From Actinacidiphila yeochonensis CN732 (lineage in GTDB: Bacteria; Actinomycetota; Actinomycetes; Streptomycetales; Streptomycetaceae), in contig NZ_JQNR01000005.1 of assembly GCF_000745345.1 (NCBI RefSeq), positions 3,286,001-3,350,000 of the forward strand: a DNA stretch of 64,000 nucleotides, in the 5' to 3' direction. The position numbers and the translations under genes were made by a program. Positions within the stretch are counted from its first letter, which is position 1. The number at the start of each line of letters is the position of its first letter. The notes under the pieces were generated by a model, which was given only the letters and a program-made list of their open reading frames with translations, made no database searches and had not been told where the DNA came from. Below are positions 47,695 to 56,771 of the stretch, in pieces.

Positions 47695-47779
47695 TTTCTC
47701 CCGACCGGTTCGCGGCCCCGGCGGGCACCGGGGGACTCCCGTACCTTCGTGCGAAGCCTCACCCGCATACGCTGGGCCC

Positions 47780-50623
47780 ATGAGCGAACGGCCGTATCCG
47801 GTGCACTGGGAGGCGGACGTCGTCCTGCGCGACGGCGGCACCGCCCACATCCGGCCGATCGGCCCGGACGACGCCGGACGACTGGTCGACTTCTACGGAC
47901 TCGTCTCCGACGAGTCCAAGTACTTCCGCTTCTTCGCCCCCTACCCGCGGCTGTCCGACCGCGACGTGCACCGCTTCACGCACCACGACTACGACGACCG
48001 GGTCGGGCTGGCCGCCACCGTCGGCGACGACTTCATCGCGACCGTCCGCTACGACCGCACCGACGAGCAGGGCCGGCCCGCGACCGGACCCGCGGGCACC
48101 CGGGCCGAGGTCGCCTTCCTCGTCCAGGACGCCCACCAGGGCCGCGGGGTGGCCTCCGCGCTGCTGGAGCACATCGCCGCCGTCGCCCGGGAGCGCGGCA
48201 TCCTCCACTTCACCGCCGAAGTGCTGCCCGAGAACCGCAGGATGGTGAAGGTCTTCACCGACGCCGGCTACACCCAGCAGCGCAGCTTCGCCGACGGGGT
48301 GGTCCACCTCGACCTCGACCTGGAGCCCACCGACGCCTCCGTGGCGGTGATGCGCGCCCGCGAGCACCGCGCCGAGGCCCGCTCGGTGCAGCGGCTGCTG
48401 CGCCCGGCCTCCGTCGCCGTGGTCGGCGTCGGCCGCGGGCCCGGCGGCGTCGGCCGCGCCCTGCTGCGCAACATCGCCGCCGGCGGCTTCACCGGCCGGC
48501 TGGTCGCGGTCAACCCGGCCTTCGCCGAGGGCGCCGAGGTCGACGGCGTCCCCGCCCACGCGTCCGTGCGCGAGGCCGTGGCGGCCGGCGGCGGCGTGGA
48601 CCTGGCGGTGGTCGCGGTGCGGGCCGAGCAGGTGCCGGCGGCGGTCGCCGACTGCGGCGCCGCGGGGGTGCGGGGCCTGGTGGTGGTGAGCGCCGGGTAC
48701 TCCGAGTCCGGCCCCGAGGGGCGGGCCCGCCAGCGCGACCTGGTACGGCAGGCACGCGTCCACGGCATGCGGGTGATCGGCCCCAACGCGTTCGGCGTCG
48801 TCAACACCGCCGCCGACACCAGCCTCAACGCCTCGCTCTCGCCGGAGCTGCCGCGCCGCGGCCGGCTCGGCCTGTTCACGCAGTCCGGCTCCATCGGCAT
48901 CGCGCTGCTGTCCGGGCTGCACCGGCGCGGGGTGGGCCCGTCCACGTTCGTCTCCGCCGGCAACCGGGCCGACGTCTCCGGCAACGACCTGCTCCAGTTC
49001 TGGCAGGACGACCCGGAGACCGACGTGGTGCTGATGTACCTGGAGTCGTTCGGCAACCCGCGCAAGTTCACCCGGCTCGCCCGCCGCACCGCCGCCGCCA
49101 AGCCGCTGGTGGTGGTCAAGGGAGCGCTGCACTCCGGCGCGGTGCCGCCCGGCCACGCCGTGCCGGTCACCCGGGTCCCCGACTCCACCGTCTCGGCGCT
49201 CTTCCGCCAGGCGGGGGTCATCCGGGTGGGCACCGTCACCGAGCTCCTCGACACCGGGGTGTACCTGGCCCTGCAGCCGCTGCCGGCCGGCCGCCGGGTC
49301 GCGGTCCTCGGAAACTGCGAGTCGCTCGGGCTGCTCACCTACGACGCCGCGCTCACCGCCGGGTTGCGCCCCCTCGCCCCCGTCGACCTCACCACCGGCG
49401 CCACCCCCGAGGACATCGCCGCCGCCCTGCGCGCCGCGCTGGCCGACCCCGGCAACGACGCGGTCGTGGTCACCGTGATCCCGCGCGTCGGCACGGACCC
49501 GGCCGCCGCGCCCCCCGGAAGCGGCCCCGCCGCCCGGCCGGACCCCCTCGCCGGCCTGACCGGCGACCAGAGCCCGCCGGTCACCGCCGACCTGTCCGCG
49601 GCCGCCGCCCGCCCGCCCGCCGAGGAGGACGACCCGTACCTCGCCGACGCCCTGCGCCGGGCCGCCGAGGGCGCCGCCAAGCCCGTCGTCGTGGTGTACC
49701 TCGCCCTCGAAGCGATGGCCGGCCGGCTGCACGCCGAGGACGCGCCCGGCGCCCGTATCCCCGCCTACCGCGCCCCCGACCGCGCGGTGCGCTGCCTGGC
49801 CGTCGCGGCGGCCTACGCGGCCTGGCGGGAGTCGGCGGCCGGCCCCGGCGTGGTGCCGGAGCTGGACGGCGTCGACGAGGCGGCCGCCGCCGAGGACGTC
49901 CGCCGGATGCTGCCGCCCGGCACCCCGGCCGGGGAGGGCCGCACCCTCACCGAGGACGAGGCCGCCACGCTGCTGGGCCGCTACGGCATTCGTGTCGTCG
50001 GCTCGCTGCCCGCCCCCGACCCGGAGGCGGCGGTGGCCGCGGCGGAACGGCTCGGCTACCCGGTCGCGCTGAAGACCACCGCCCCGCACCTGCGCCACCG
50101 CGCCGACCTCGGCGGGGTGCGGCTGGACCTCGCCGACGAGGAGGACCTGCGCCGCGCCTACGCCGAACTCACCGCGCGGCTCGGCGCCCCCGGGGAACTG
50201 CGGCCGGTGGTGCAGGCGATGGCGCCGCGCGGCGTGGACACGGTGGTACGCGCCGGGGTGGACCCGGCGGCCGGCGCGGTCCTCTCCTTCGGCCTGGCCG
50301 GGCCGCCCTCGGAGCTGCTCGGCGACCTCGCCCACCGTCTCGTTCCGGCCACCGACCGGGACGCCGCCGAGCTGGTCCGCTCCATCCGGGCCGCGCCGCT
50401 GCTCTTCGGCTGGCGCGGCGCGGAACCCGTGGACACCGCCGCGCTGGAAGAGCTGCTCCTGCGGGTGTCGATGCTCACCGACGACCTTCCCGAGGTGGTG
50501 GCCGTGGACCTGGACCCGGTGGTGGTCGCGCCGCGCGGGCTGAGCGTGCTCGGCGCCCGGGTCCGGCTGTCCCGCCCGCCGGCCCGCACCGACCTGGGGC
50601 CCCGGGCGCTGTCCTCGTTCTGA
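47780..50623 (+). CDS. Protein acetyltransferase (Pat type): GNAT domain fused to NDP-forming acyl-CoA synthetase-like region
   Basis: 947 residues. The N-terminal GNAT domain (about 10-185) has the acetyl-CoA loop VQDAHQGRGVASALLEHI. An acyl-CoA synthetase (NDP-forming)-like CoA-binding domain (from RPASVAVVGVGRGPGGVGRAL, about 210-330), a ligase domain with LFTQSGSIGIALL, and an ATP-grasp C-terminus (LTEDEAATLLGRYGIRVVGS; GYPVALKTTAPHLRHRADLG) follow. Pat enzymes acetylate lysines of acyl-CoA synthetases to switch them off. The GNAT-first order is that described for the Streptomyces lividans enzyme (from memory), opposite to E. coli PatZ. The start is ATG 47780. Confidence 0.88.
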   Translation: MSERPYPVHWEADVVLRDGGTAHIRPIGPDDAGRLVDFYGLVSDESKYFRFFAPYPRLSDRDVHRFTHHDYDDRVGLAATVGDDFIATVRYDRTDEQGRPATGPAGTRAEVAFLVQDAHQGRGVASALLEHIAAVARERGILHFTAEVLPENRRMVKVFTDAGYTQQRSFADGVVHLDLDLEPTDASVAVMRAREHRAEARSVQRLLRPASVAVVGVGRGPGGVGRALLRNIAAGGFTGRLVAVNPAFAEGAEVDGVPAHASVREAVAAGGGVDLAVVAVRAEQVPAAVADCGAAGVRGLVVVSAGYSESGPEGRARQRDLVRQARVHGMRVIGPNAFGVVNTAADTSLNASLSPELPRRGRLGLFTQSGSIGIALLSGLHRRGVGPSTFVSAGNRADVSGNDLLQFWQDDPETDVVLMYLESFGNPRKFTRLARRTAAAKPLVVVKGALHSGAVPPGHAVPVTRVPDSTVSALFRQAGVIRVGTVTELLDTGVYLALQPLPAGRRVAVLGNCESLGLLTYDAALTAGLRPLAPVDLTTGATPEDIAAALRAALADPGNDAVVVTVIPRVGTDPAAAPPGSGPAARPDPLAGLTGDQSPPVTADLSAAAARPPAEEDDPYLADALRRAAEGAAKPVVVVYLALEAMAGRLHAEDAPGARIPAYRAPDRAVRCLAVAAAYAAWRESAAGPGVVPELDGVDEAAAAEDVRRMLPPGTPAGEGRTLTEDEAATLLGRYGIRVVGSLPAPDPEAAVAAAERLGYPVALKTTAPHLRHRADLGGVRLDLADEEDLRRAYAELTARLGAPGELRPVVQAMAPRGVDTVVRAGVDPAAGAVLSFGLAGPPSELLGDLAHRLVPATDRDAAELVRSIRAAPLLFGWRGAEPVDTAALEELLLRVSMLTDDLPEVVAVDLDPVVVAPRGLSVLGARVRLSRPPARTDLGPRALSSF

Positions 50624-50810
50624 CCGCCCCGGCGGACTCGGGCGCCCCCACCGCCGGACGTGCCCCGACCTGCCGCGGGGGTGCCGCCGGGGCCTTGCGG
50701 GGGCGCCTGGCCCGCGCCTGCCCCGGGTCCGGCCCGTTGCCGGGGGCCGCCCGGGCGCCGTCCGGTTCTGCCGCGTTCCGCGCCCCGCGGCACGTCATAG
50801 GATGGGCGCC

Positions 50811-51395
50811 ATGGCGAAAACCGGTACGAGCACGCAGGGCCTGCGCACGGCCATCGAGCGCAGCGGCTACTACCCGGCCCTGGTGGCCGAGGCCGTCGAG
50901 GCCGCGGTCGGCGGCGAACCGGTGGCGTCCTACCTGGTCAACCAGGAGACCACGTTCGACGCCAACGAGGTGCGCCGCCACGTCACGGTGCTGGTGCTCA
51001 CCGGCAGCCGCTTCATCGTCAGCCACACCGACGAGCAGGCCGCCGACGACACCTCACCCAGCCCCTACACCACCACCTCCACCGAGTCGGTGAAGATCGG
51101 CCGGATCTCGTCGGTCGTGGTCAGCCGCGTGGTGGCCGACCCCGAGGAGTACACCCCCGGCACCCCGCCGCGCGAGGTGGTGCTGACCATCGGCTGGGGC
51201 GCCGTCAACCGCATCGACCTGGAGCCCGCCGCCTGCGCGGACCCGGACTGCGAGGCCGACCACGGCTACACCGGCTCCTCCACCGCCGACGACCTCTCGC
51301 TGCGGGTGAGCGAGGCCGGTGACGGCCCGGACGCGGTCCGTGACACCCTCGCCTTCGCGCAGGCGCTCTCCGAGGCGACAGCGGCCCAGGACTGA
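50811..51395 (+). CDS. DUF5998 family protein
   Basis: A 194-residue protein highly conserved in streptomycetes. Landmarks: LRTAIERSGYYPALVAEAVE, HVTVLVLTGSRFIVSHTDEQ, ESVKIGRISSVVVSRVV, and a CADPDCEADHGYTG cysteine/histidine cluster that might bind metal. No signal peptide or membrane segment. Function unknown. ATG 50811 is preferred over in-frame ATG 50802 on family start. It overlaps the next gene by 1 bp (TGATG). Confidence 0.8.
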   Translation: MAKTGTSTQGLRTAIERSGYYPALVAEAVEAAVGGEPVASYLVNQETTFDANEVRRHVTVLVLTGSRFIVSHTDEQAADDTSPSPYTTTSTESVKIGRISSVVVSRVVADPEEYTPGTPPREVVLTIGWGAVNRIDLEPAACADPDCEADHGYTGSSTADDLSLRVSEAGDGPDAVRDTLAFAQALSEATAAQD

Positions 51396-52573
51396 TGGCC
51401 CCACCGCTCACCGACCCGTACGGCCCCGAGCCGCTCGACCCGCGCACCGCTCCGGCGCCCGCCTACGGCAGCGGGGCGCTGAGCGACCTCCTGCCGGCCG
51501 CGATGGCCGGCTTCGAGGTGCCCGGGATGCCCGCCACCGGGATGGTGCTGGAGCCCGCCGACCGGGTGTGCGTCTTCCTCGTCGACGGGATGGGGTGGGA
51601 GCTGCTGCTGCGCCACCCCGACTGGGCGCCCTTCCTCACCTCGCTGGTCGCCGCCTCCCGGCGCCCGCTGACGGCCGGCTTCCCCGCCACCACGGCGACC
51701 TCGCTGGCCTCGGTCGGCACCGGCCTGCCGCCCGGCCGCCACGGCCTGCCCGGGTACACCGCGCTCAACCCGGACACCGGCGAGCTGATGAACCAGCTGC
51801 GCTGGAAGCCGTGGACGCCGCCCGCGGTGTGGCAGCCGTACCCGACCGTCTTCGAGCTCGCCGACGCCGCCGGGATCTCCACCTGCCAGGTCTCCTCGCC
51901 CGACTTCGAGCGCACCCCGCTGACGAAGGTGGCGCTGTCCGGCGGCACCTTCCTGGGCCGGCTCACCGGCGAGGAGCGGATGGACCTGGCCGCGAAGCGG
52001 CTCGGCGCCGACCGGGCGCTGGTCTACACGTACTACAGCGAACTCGACGGCAGCGGCCACCGGTTCGGCGTGGACTCCGACGCCTGGCGCGGCCAACTCG
52101 CCACCGTGGACCGGCTGGTGCAGCGGCTGGCCGAGCAACTCCCGCCGCGCAGCGCGCTGTACGTCACGGCGGACCACGGCATGATCGACATCCCCTTCGA
52201 CGAGGAGTCGCGGATCGACTTCGACGAGGACTGGGAGCTGCGCGCCGGCGTCGCCGTGCTCGGCGGGGAGGGCCGGGCCCGGCACGTCTACGCCGTCCCC
52301 GGGGCGGCCGGCGACGTGCTCGCGGTGTGGAGCGAGGTGCTCGGCGACCGGATGTGGGTGGCCGGCCGGGACGAGGCGGTGGCCGCGGGCTGGTTCGGCC
52401 CGGACCCCGACCCGCGGGTGCTGCCGCGGATCGGCGACGTGGTGGCCGTGGCCCGCGACGACGTCGCCGTGGTGGCCACCCGGACCGAGCCGCACGAGTC
52501 GCGGATGGTGGGCCTGCACGGCTCCATGGTCCCCGTCGAGCAACTCGTCCCGCTCCTCGAAGTACGCTCCTGA
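51395..52573 (+). CDS. Alkaline phosphatase superfamily (nucleotide pyrophosphatase/phosphodiesterase-like) protein
   Basis: 392 residues without signal peptide, so probably cytoplasmic. Metal and nucleophile motifs of the NPP-like superfamily are visible: FLVDGMGWE (Asp), GFPATTATSLAS (nucleophile Thr), SELDGSGHRFG, YVTADHGMID and GLHGSM. The substrate is unknown; relatives hydrolyse phosphodiesters or nucleotide-sugars. It starts within the stop of the DUF5998 gene, so the two are coupled. Confidence 0.85.
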   Translation: MAPPLTDPYGPEPLDPRTAPAPAYGSGALSDLLPAAMAGFEVPGMPATGMVLEPADRVCVFLVDGMGWELLLRHPDWAPFLTSLVAASRRPLTAGFPATTATSLASVGTGLPPGRHGLPGYTALNPDTGELMNQLRWKPWTPPAVWQPYPTVFELADAAGISTCQVSSPDFERTPLTKVALSGGTFLGRLTGEERMDLAAKRLGADRALVYTYYSELDGSGHRFGVDSDAWRGQLATVDRLVQRLAEQLPPRSALYVTADHGMIDIPFDEESRIDFDEDWELRAGVAVLGGEGRARHVYAVPGAAGDVLAVWSEVLGDRMWVAGRDEAVAAGWFGPDPDPRVLPRIGDVVAVARDDVAVVATRTEPHESRMVGLHGSMVPVEQLVPLLEVRS

Positions 52574-52667
52574 CCACCCCCTCCCACGCTTGAGCCCGCT
52601 CTCCGCGCGACGCCGCCGGACCGGGCCCGCACCACCCGCCCGTCCACCGAAAGGCCACCCCCACCCC

Positions 52668-53318
52668 ATGTCCGAGCTGGTCTTCTTCTCCGGAACGATG
52701 GACTGCGGCAAATCCACCCTCGCCCTCCAGATCGTCCACAACCGGGCGGCACGCGGCCTGCGGTCGGTGATCTTCACCCGCAACGACCGGGCCGGCGAGG
52801 GCAAGCTCTCCTCCCGGCTGGGCCTGGTCACCGACGCCGTCGAGGTGGCCGACGGCACCGACCTCTACGCGCACCTGGTGGCCGAGCTCAGCCGCGGCTC
52901 CCGGGTGGACTACGTGGTGGTGGACGAGGCGCAGTTCCTCGGCCCGGACCAGGCCGACCAGCTGGCCCGGGTGGTCGACGACCTCGACCTCGACGTGTAC
53001 GCCTTCGGCATCACCACCGACTTCCGCAGCCGGCTCTTCCCGGGCTCCCAGCGGCTGATCGAGCTGGCCGACCGGGTCGAGGCGCTCCAGGTGGAGACGC
53101 TGTGCTGGTGCGGCGCCCGGGCCACCCACAACGCCCGTACGGTGGGCGGGGTGATGGTGGTCGAGGGCGCCCAGGTGGTGATCGGCGACGTGGACAAGGC
53201 CGAGAGCGAGGTCGGCTACGAGGTGCTGTGCCGGCGCCACCACCGCCGCCAGGTGACCCGGGCGGCGGCGGCCGGCGGCTCGCTGGCCCAGGACGTGCTG
53301 CCGGTCAACCCCGTCTGA
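52668..53318 (+). CDS. tdk: Thymidine kinase
   Basis: A 216-residue type II thymidine kinase (thymidine salvage). Walker A GTMDCGKST is at residues 9-17, Walker B VVVDEAQFL, the lasso/substrate loop GVMVVEGAQVVIG, and zinc-site cysteines in LCWCGARA and VLCRRHH. AAAGG lies about 12 bp upstream of ATG 52668. A strong hairpin (53319-53337) separates it from the convergent GH38 gene. Confidence 0.93.
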   Translation: MSELVFFSGTMDCGKSTLALQIVHNRAARGLRSVIFTRNDRAGEGKLSSRLGLVTDAVEVADGTDLYAHLVAELSRGSRVDYVVVDEAQFLGPDQADQLARVVDDLDLDVYAFGITTDFRSRLFPGSQRLIELADRVEALQVETLCWCGARATHNARTVGGVMVVEGAQVVIGDVDKAESEVGYEVLCRRHHRRQVTRAAAAGGSLAQDVLPVNPV

Positions 53319-53337
53319 CCGCGCGGGCCCCGCGCGG
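53319..53337. terminator. Bidirectional terminator hairpin between tdk and GH38 gene
   Basis: CCGCGCGG (53319-53326) and CCGCGCGG (53330-53337) are self-complementary and pair across a 3-nt loop in the 27-bp gap between the two convergent stops. Confidence 0.6.
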
Positions 53338-53345
53338 CCCGGGCG

Positions 53346-56300
53346 TCACGCGCGGGCGAGCCGCAGCGTCAGGATCTGGAACGGCCGCAGCTCCAGCGCC
53401 ACCGCGGACCCGCCGGGCAGCGGCGGCCGGTCGCCCGGGTCCTCCAGCAGGTCCGTGACGTGCGCCCGGGCCACCGGGAAGCCGGCCGTCAGGGTCGCCC
53501 GCGCGGAGCCGCCGCGTGACTCGTACAGCCGCACCACCACGTCCCCCGACCGGTCGTCGGCCAGCTTCACCGACTCCACCACCACGTCCGGGTGGTCCAC
53601 CGCGACCAGCGGCGGCCCGCCCGCCGGGGACCCCGCGGCCGGCCGCAGCGGCAGCGTGAAGGCGTAGCCCGCCGCCACCGCGCCGCCCACGTCGGTGCCG
53701 GGCGCCAGCCCGTACGAGAAGCGGTGCCGGCCCCGGTCGGCCTGCGGGTCCGGGCTGTGCGGGGCGCGCAGCAGCGACAGCCGCACCGTCGTCGTGGTGC
53801 CGCCGTCCGCGCGGACCTGCCGGGACACGTCGTGGCCGTAGGTGGAGTCGGTCACCAGGGCCGCGCCCCAGCCGTGTTCGCCGACGTGCACCCAGCGGTG
53901 CGCCCACAGCTCGAAACGGGCCGCGTCCCAGCTGGTGTTCTCGTGGGTGGGCCGCCGCACATGGCCGAACTGGATCTCGGCGCTCTCGTGTTCGGCGTGC
54001 ACCCGCAGCGGCCACGCCGCCTTGAGGAGGGCGTCCCGCTCCTGCCAGTCGATGTCGGTGCGCACCGCCAGCACCCCGCTGTCCGCGGCCAGTTCGAGGT
54101 GCTGCACCAGGCGGGAGGCGCCGAAGGAGCGCTCCACCCGGACCGAGGCGAGCAGCGGCCCGGCCTCGGCGACCGCCACCGACTCGGCCTCCACCAGGTC
54201 CCGGACGGTGTCGCGGTAGTAGCCGTCGATGTTCCAGGCGCTCCACAGGTTCGGGTCGTCCGGGTGGAGTTGGAGCAGGTTGGCCGGCCGGTCCGGGTCG
54301 ACCGCCTCCCGGCCCGCGCGCAGGTCGTACACCGAGCGGACCAGCCCGTCGGCGTCGACGACCACCCGCAGCAGGCCGTTGTCCAGGACGGTGCGGCCGT
54401 CCTCCCCGGTCACCCGCACCCGCTCCGCGTCCGCCACGGCGGCGGCCGGCACGGGCCCGCCGCGGCCCAGGGCCGGCACTTCCGCCAGGACCGCCACCGA
54501 GCCGTCCGACAGGCGCTGCGCGGCCGCACCTTCCGGTACGGCGGTGCCGGCCGGCACCAGGGCCACCTCGCGGCGCGGGTACGGCCCGGCGTTGTGGAAG
54601 GCCAACCCCGCCGCTCCGTCCGCCCCTTCGTCCACGGCCAGCGCCTCGCCGATCAACCCAGCCAGCTCCTCCTGGAGTTCGGCGTGCACCGCCTCGGCCT
54701 CCTGGTGCACCCAGGCGATGGACGAGCCGGGCAGGATGTCGTGGAACTGGTGCAGCAGCACCCGCCGCCACACCGACTCCAGCCGCTCGTACGGGTACGC
54801 GGCGCCGGTGCGCACCGCCGCGTCGGCGGCCCACAGCTCGGCCTCCCGCAGCAGCGCCTCGGCCCGCCGGTTGCCCTGCTTGGTGCGGGCCTGGCTGGTG
54901 TAGGTGCCGCGGTGGTTCTCCAGGTACAGCTCGCCGCGCCACACCGGCGCGTCCGGGTACTCGGCGCGGGCCGCGGCGAAGAAGGCGGCGGGGTCGCCGA
55001 CCTCGACCCGGACCGACCCCTCCAGGTCCCGCAGCCGCCGTGCCCGCTCCATCATCTCCCGGGTGGGCCCGCCGCCCCCGTCGCCGAACCCGAACGGGGC
55101 CAGCGACCGGGTGGCGGCTCCCTTGTCGGCGAAGTTCCGTTCGGCGTGCGCGAGTTCCGCGCCGGTCAGGGAGGCGTTGTAGGTGTCGACGGGCGGGAAG
55201 TGGGTGAAGACCCGGGTGCCGTCGATGCCCTCCCAGTCGAAGCTGTGGTGCGGCAGCCGGTTGGTCTCGTTCCACGAGAGCTTCTGCGTCAGGAACCACT
55301 TCGCCCCGGCCAGCACGGCGAGTTGGGGGTAGGCGGCGGTGTAGCCGAACGAGTCCGGCAGCCACACCCCCTCCTGGGCGATCCCGAACTCCTCGGCGAA
55401 GAACCGCCGTCCGTGGACGAGCTGGCGGGCCAGCGCCTCGCCGCCGGGCAGGTTGCCGTCGGCCTCCACCCACATCCCGCCGACCGGCACCCACGTGCCG
55501 GCGGTGACCGCCTTCCTGATCCGCTCGAAGACCTCCGGCCGCCGCTCCTTGATCCACGCGTACTGCTGCGCCGAGGAGCAGGCGAAGACCAGCTCGGGGT
55601 ACTCCCGCGCGAGGGCGGTCATGTTGGTGAAGGTGCGCGCGCACTTGCGGACCGTCTCGCGGACCGGCCACAGCCAGGCCGAGTCGATGTGCGCGTGGCC
55701 CACCGCGGTAACGGTGTGCGCGGAGGCGTGCGCCGGCCGGGACAGCACCCCGGCGAGCCGGTCCCGGCCGGCCTGCGCGGTGCCGGCCACGTCGGCCGGG
55801 TCGACGGCGTCCATGGCGTGCCGGAGCGCGCGCAGCACCTCGTGCCGGCGGCTGCTGCCGAGCGGCAGCTCGCGCATCAGCCCGTCGAGCACCTCCACGT
55901 CGTGCAGCAGGTGCCAGACCGCGTCCTCGCGCACCGCGAGGTCGGCGGCGACCAGTCGGTACAGCGGCTCGGTGCCGGCCGTCTCCCGTGCGCCGAAGCG
56001 GGTACCGACGGCCCTCGCGCCCTCGATGCCCGGGTTGGCGGCCAGCTCCACGAGCAGCTCCACCGGTTCGCCGCCGTTCGCCGGCTCGGCCAGCAGCACG
56101 CCGCGGTGGTGCGGGTGCAGTCCCTGGAGCGGTGAGCCGGCCGCGTCGTGGACGAAGCCCTCGGCCTGACCGCCGGGCCCCCTGGACAGGTCGAAGCCGA
56201 GGTCGAAGACGGCCTCCACCCGCCGGCCCGCCCACTCCCTCGGTATCCGGCCGGTCGCCCGCAACCAGGTCGTCGACCACGGCGCCCCCCACGGATCGCC

Positions 56301-56474
56301 GATCGCGGCCGGCCGGTACTCGGCCGCCAGCGCCTCCGCGACCGGGACCGGCTCGCCCGGCACCTGCCAGGCCGCCAACTCCAGCGGCAGCGGCGGACCG
56401 TAGAGGGCCGGCCTGACCACGTGGGAGAGGAACTTGGTGATCCGGGGTTCGACGATATGGCGGTCGTCATGCAC
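53346..56474 (-). CDS. Glycoside hydrolase family 38 alpha-mannosidase
   Basis: A 1,042-residue GH38 enzyme, which removes alpha-linked mannose and uses zinc. The zinc-site VGHAHIDSAWLWPVRE is near residues 263-278, the nucleophile Asp lies in WLPDSFGYTAAYPQL, and the later NRLPHHSFDWEGIDG and beta-sandwich domains complete the fold. There is no signal peptide, so it is likely cytoplasmic and acts on imported mannosides. Full length for the bacterial family. AAGGAG lies 11 bp before ATG 56474. It is the last gene of the minus-strand mannoside cluster, separated from the GH99 gene by 297 bp. Confidence 0.9.
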   Translation of the reverse strand: MHDDRHIVEPRITKFLSHVVRPALYGPPLPLELAAWQVPGEPVPVAEALAAEYRPAAIGDPWGAPWSTTWLRATGRIPREWAGRRVEAVFDLGFDLSRGPGGQAEGFVHDAAGSPLQGLHPHHRGVLLAEPANGGEPVELLVELAANPGIEGARAVGTRFGARETAGTEPLYRLVAADLAVREDAVWHLLHDVEVLDGLMRELPLGSSRRHEVLRALRHAMDAVDPADVAGTAQAGRDRLAGVLSRPAHASAHTVTAVGHAHIDSAWLWPVRETVRKCARTFTNMTALAREYPELVFACSSAQQYAWIKERRPEVFERIRKAVTAGTWVPVGGMWVEADGNLPGGEALARQLVHGRRFFAEEFGIAQEGVWLPDSFGYTAAYPQLAVLAGAKWFLTQKLSWNETNRLPHHSFDWEGIDGTRVFTHFPPVDTYNASLTGAELAHAERNFADKGAATRSLAPFGFGDGGGGPTREMMERARRLRDLEGSVRVEVGDPAAFFAAARAEYPDAPVWRGELYLENHRGTYTSQARTKQGNRRAEALLREAELWAADAAVRTGAAYPYERLESVWRRVLLHQFHDILPGSSIAWVHQEAEAVHAELQEELAGLIGEALAVDEGADGAAGLAFHNAGPYPRREVALVPAGTAVPEGAAAQRLSDGSVAVLAEVPALGRGGPVPAAAVADAERVRVTGEDGRTVLDNGLLRVVVDADGLVRSVYDLRAGREAVDPDRPANLLQLHPDDPNLWSAWNIDGYYRDTVRDLVEAESVAVAEAGPLLASVRVERSFGASRLVQHLELAADSGVLAVRTDIDWQERDALLKAAWPLRVHAEHESAEIQFGHVRRPTHENTSWDAARFELWAHRWVHVGEHGWGAALVTDSTYGHDVSRQVRADGGTTTTVRLSLLRAPHSPDPQADRGRHRFSYGLAPGTDVGGAVAAGYAFTLPLRPAAGSPAGGPPLVAVDHPDVVVESVKLADDRSGDVVVRLYESRGGSARATLTAGFPVARAHVTDLLEDPGDRPPLPGGSAVALELRPFQILTLRLARA

Positions 56475-56771
56475 AGGCGTGCTCCTTCTGCTCGGTGCGA
56501 CGGCAGGGAGGACCGGCGGGGACGCGTCGGCGAGCCGGCGGAGGGCGCCCGGGGAGGCGGTGCAGCGGCTGGTCGGCTCGGCGGCTGGTCGGCCTGTCGG
56601 CCCGTCTGCTCGGCGGCTGGTCGGCTGGTCGGCTCGGCGGCTGGCCAGCGAGTCGGCCCGGCGCCTCCCTTGCCGGCCCCGGGCCGCGCGCGGCCCCGGA
56701 CGACGTGCGCGGCGCGGCGCGGCTCCGCGCTCCCGGACACCGCTGGGCGGGCCCGGGAGCGCGGACGGGGC
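56475..56771. repeat. Spacer with GCGGCTGGTCGG-type direct repeats
   Basis: 297 bp between the GH38 start and the GH99 stop. Between about 56565 and 56660, GCGGCTGGTCGG and near copies recur four times at irregular spacing. No coding frame or clean terminator was seen; the GH38 gene could have its own promoter here. Confidence 0.5.

Noticed and set aside
53592..56135. 847-codon plus-strand frame opposite the GH38 gene
   Set aside because: Antisense shadow of a clearly recognised GH38 enzyme.
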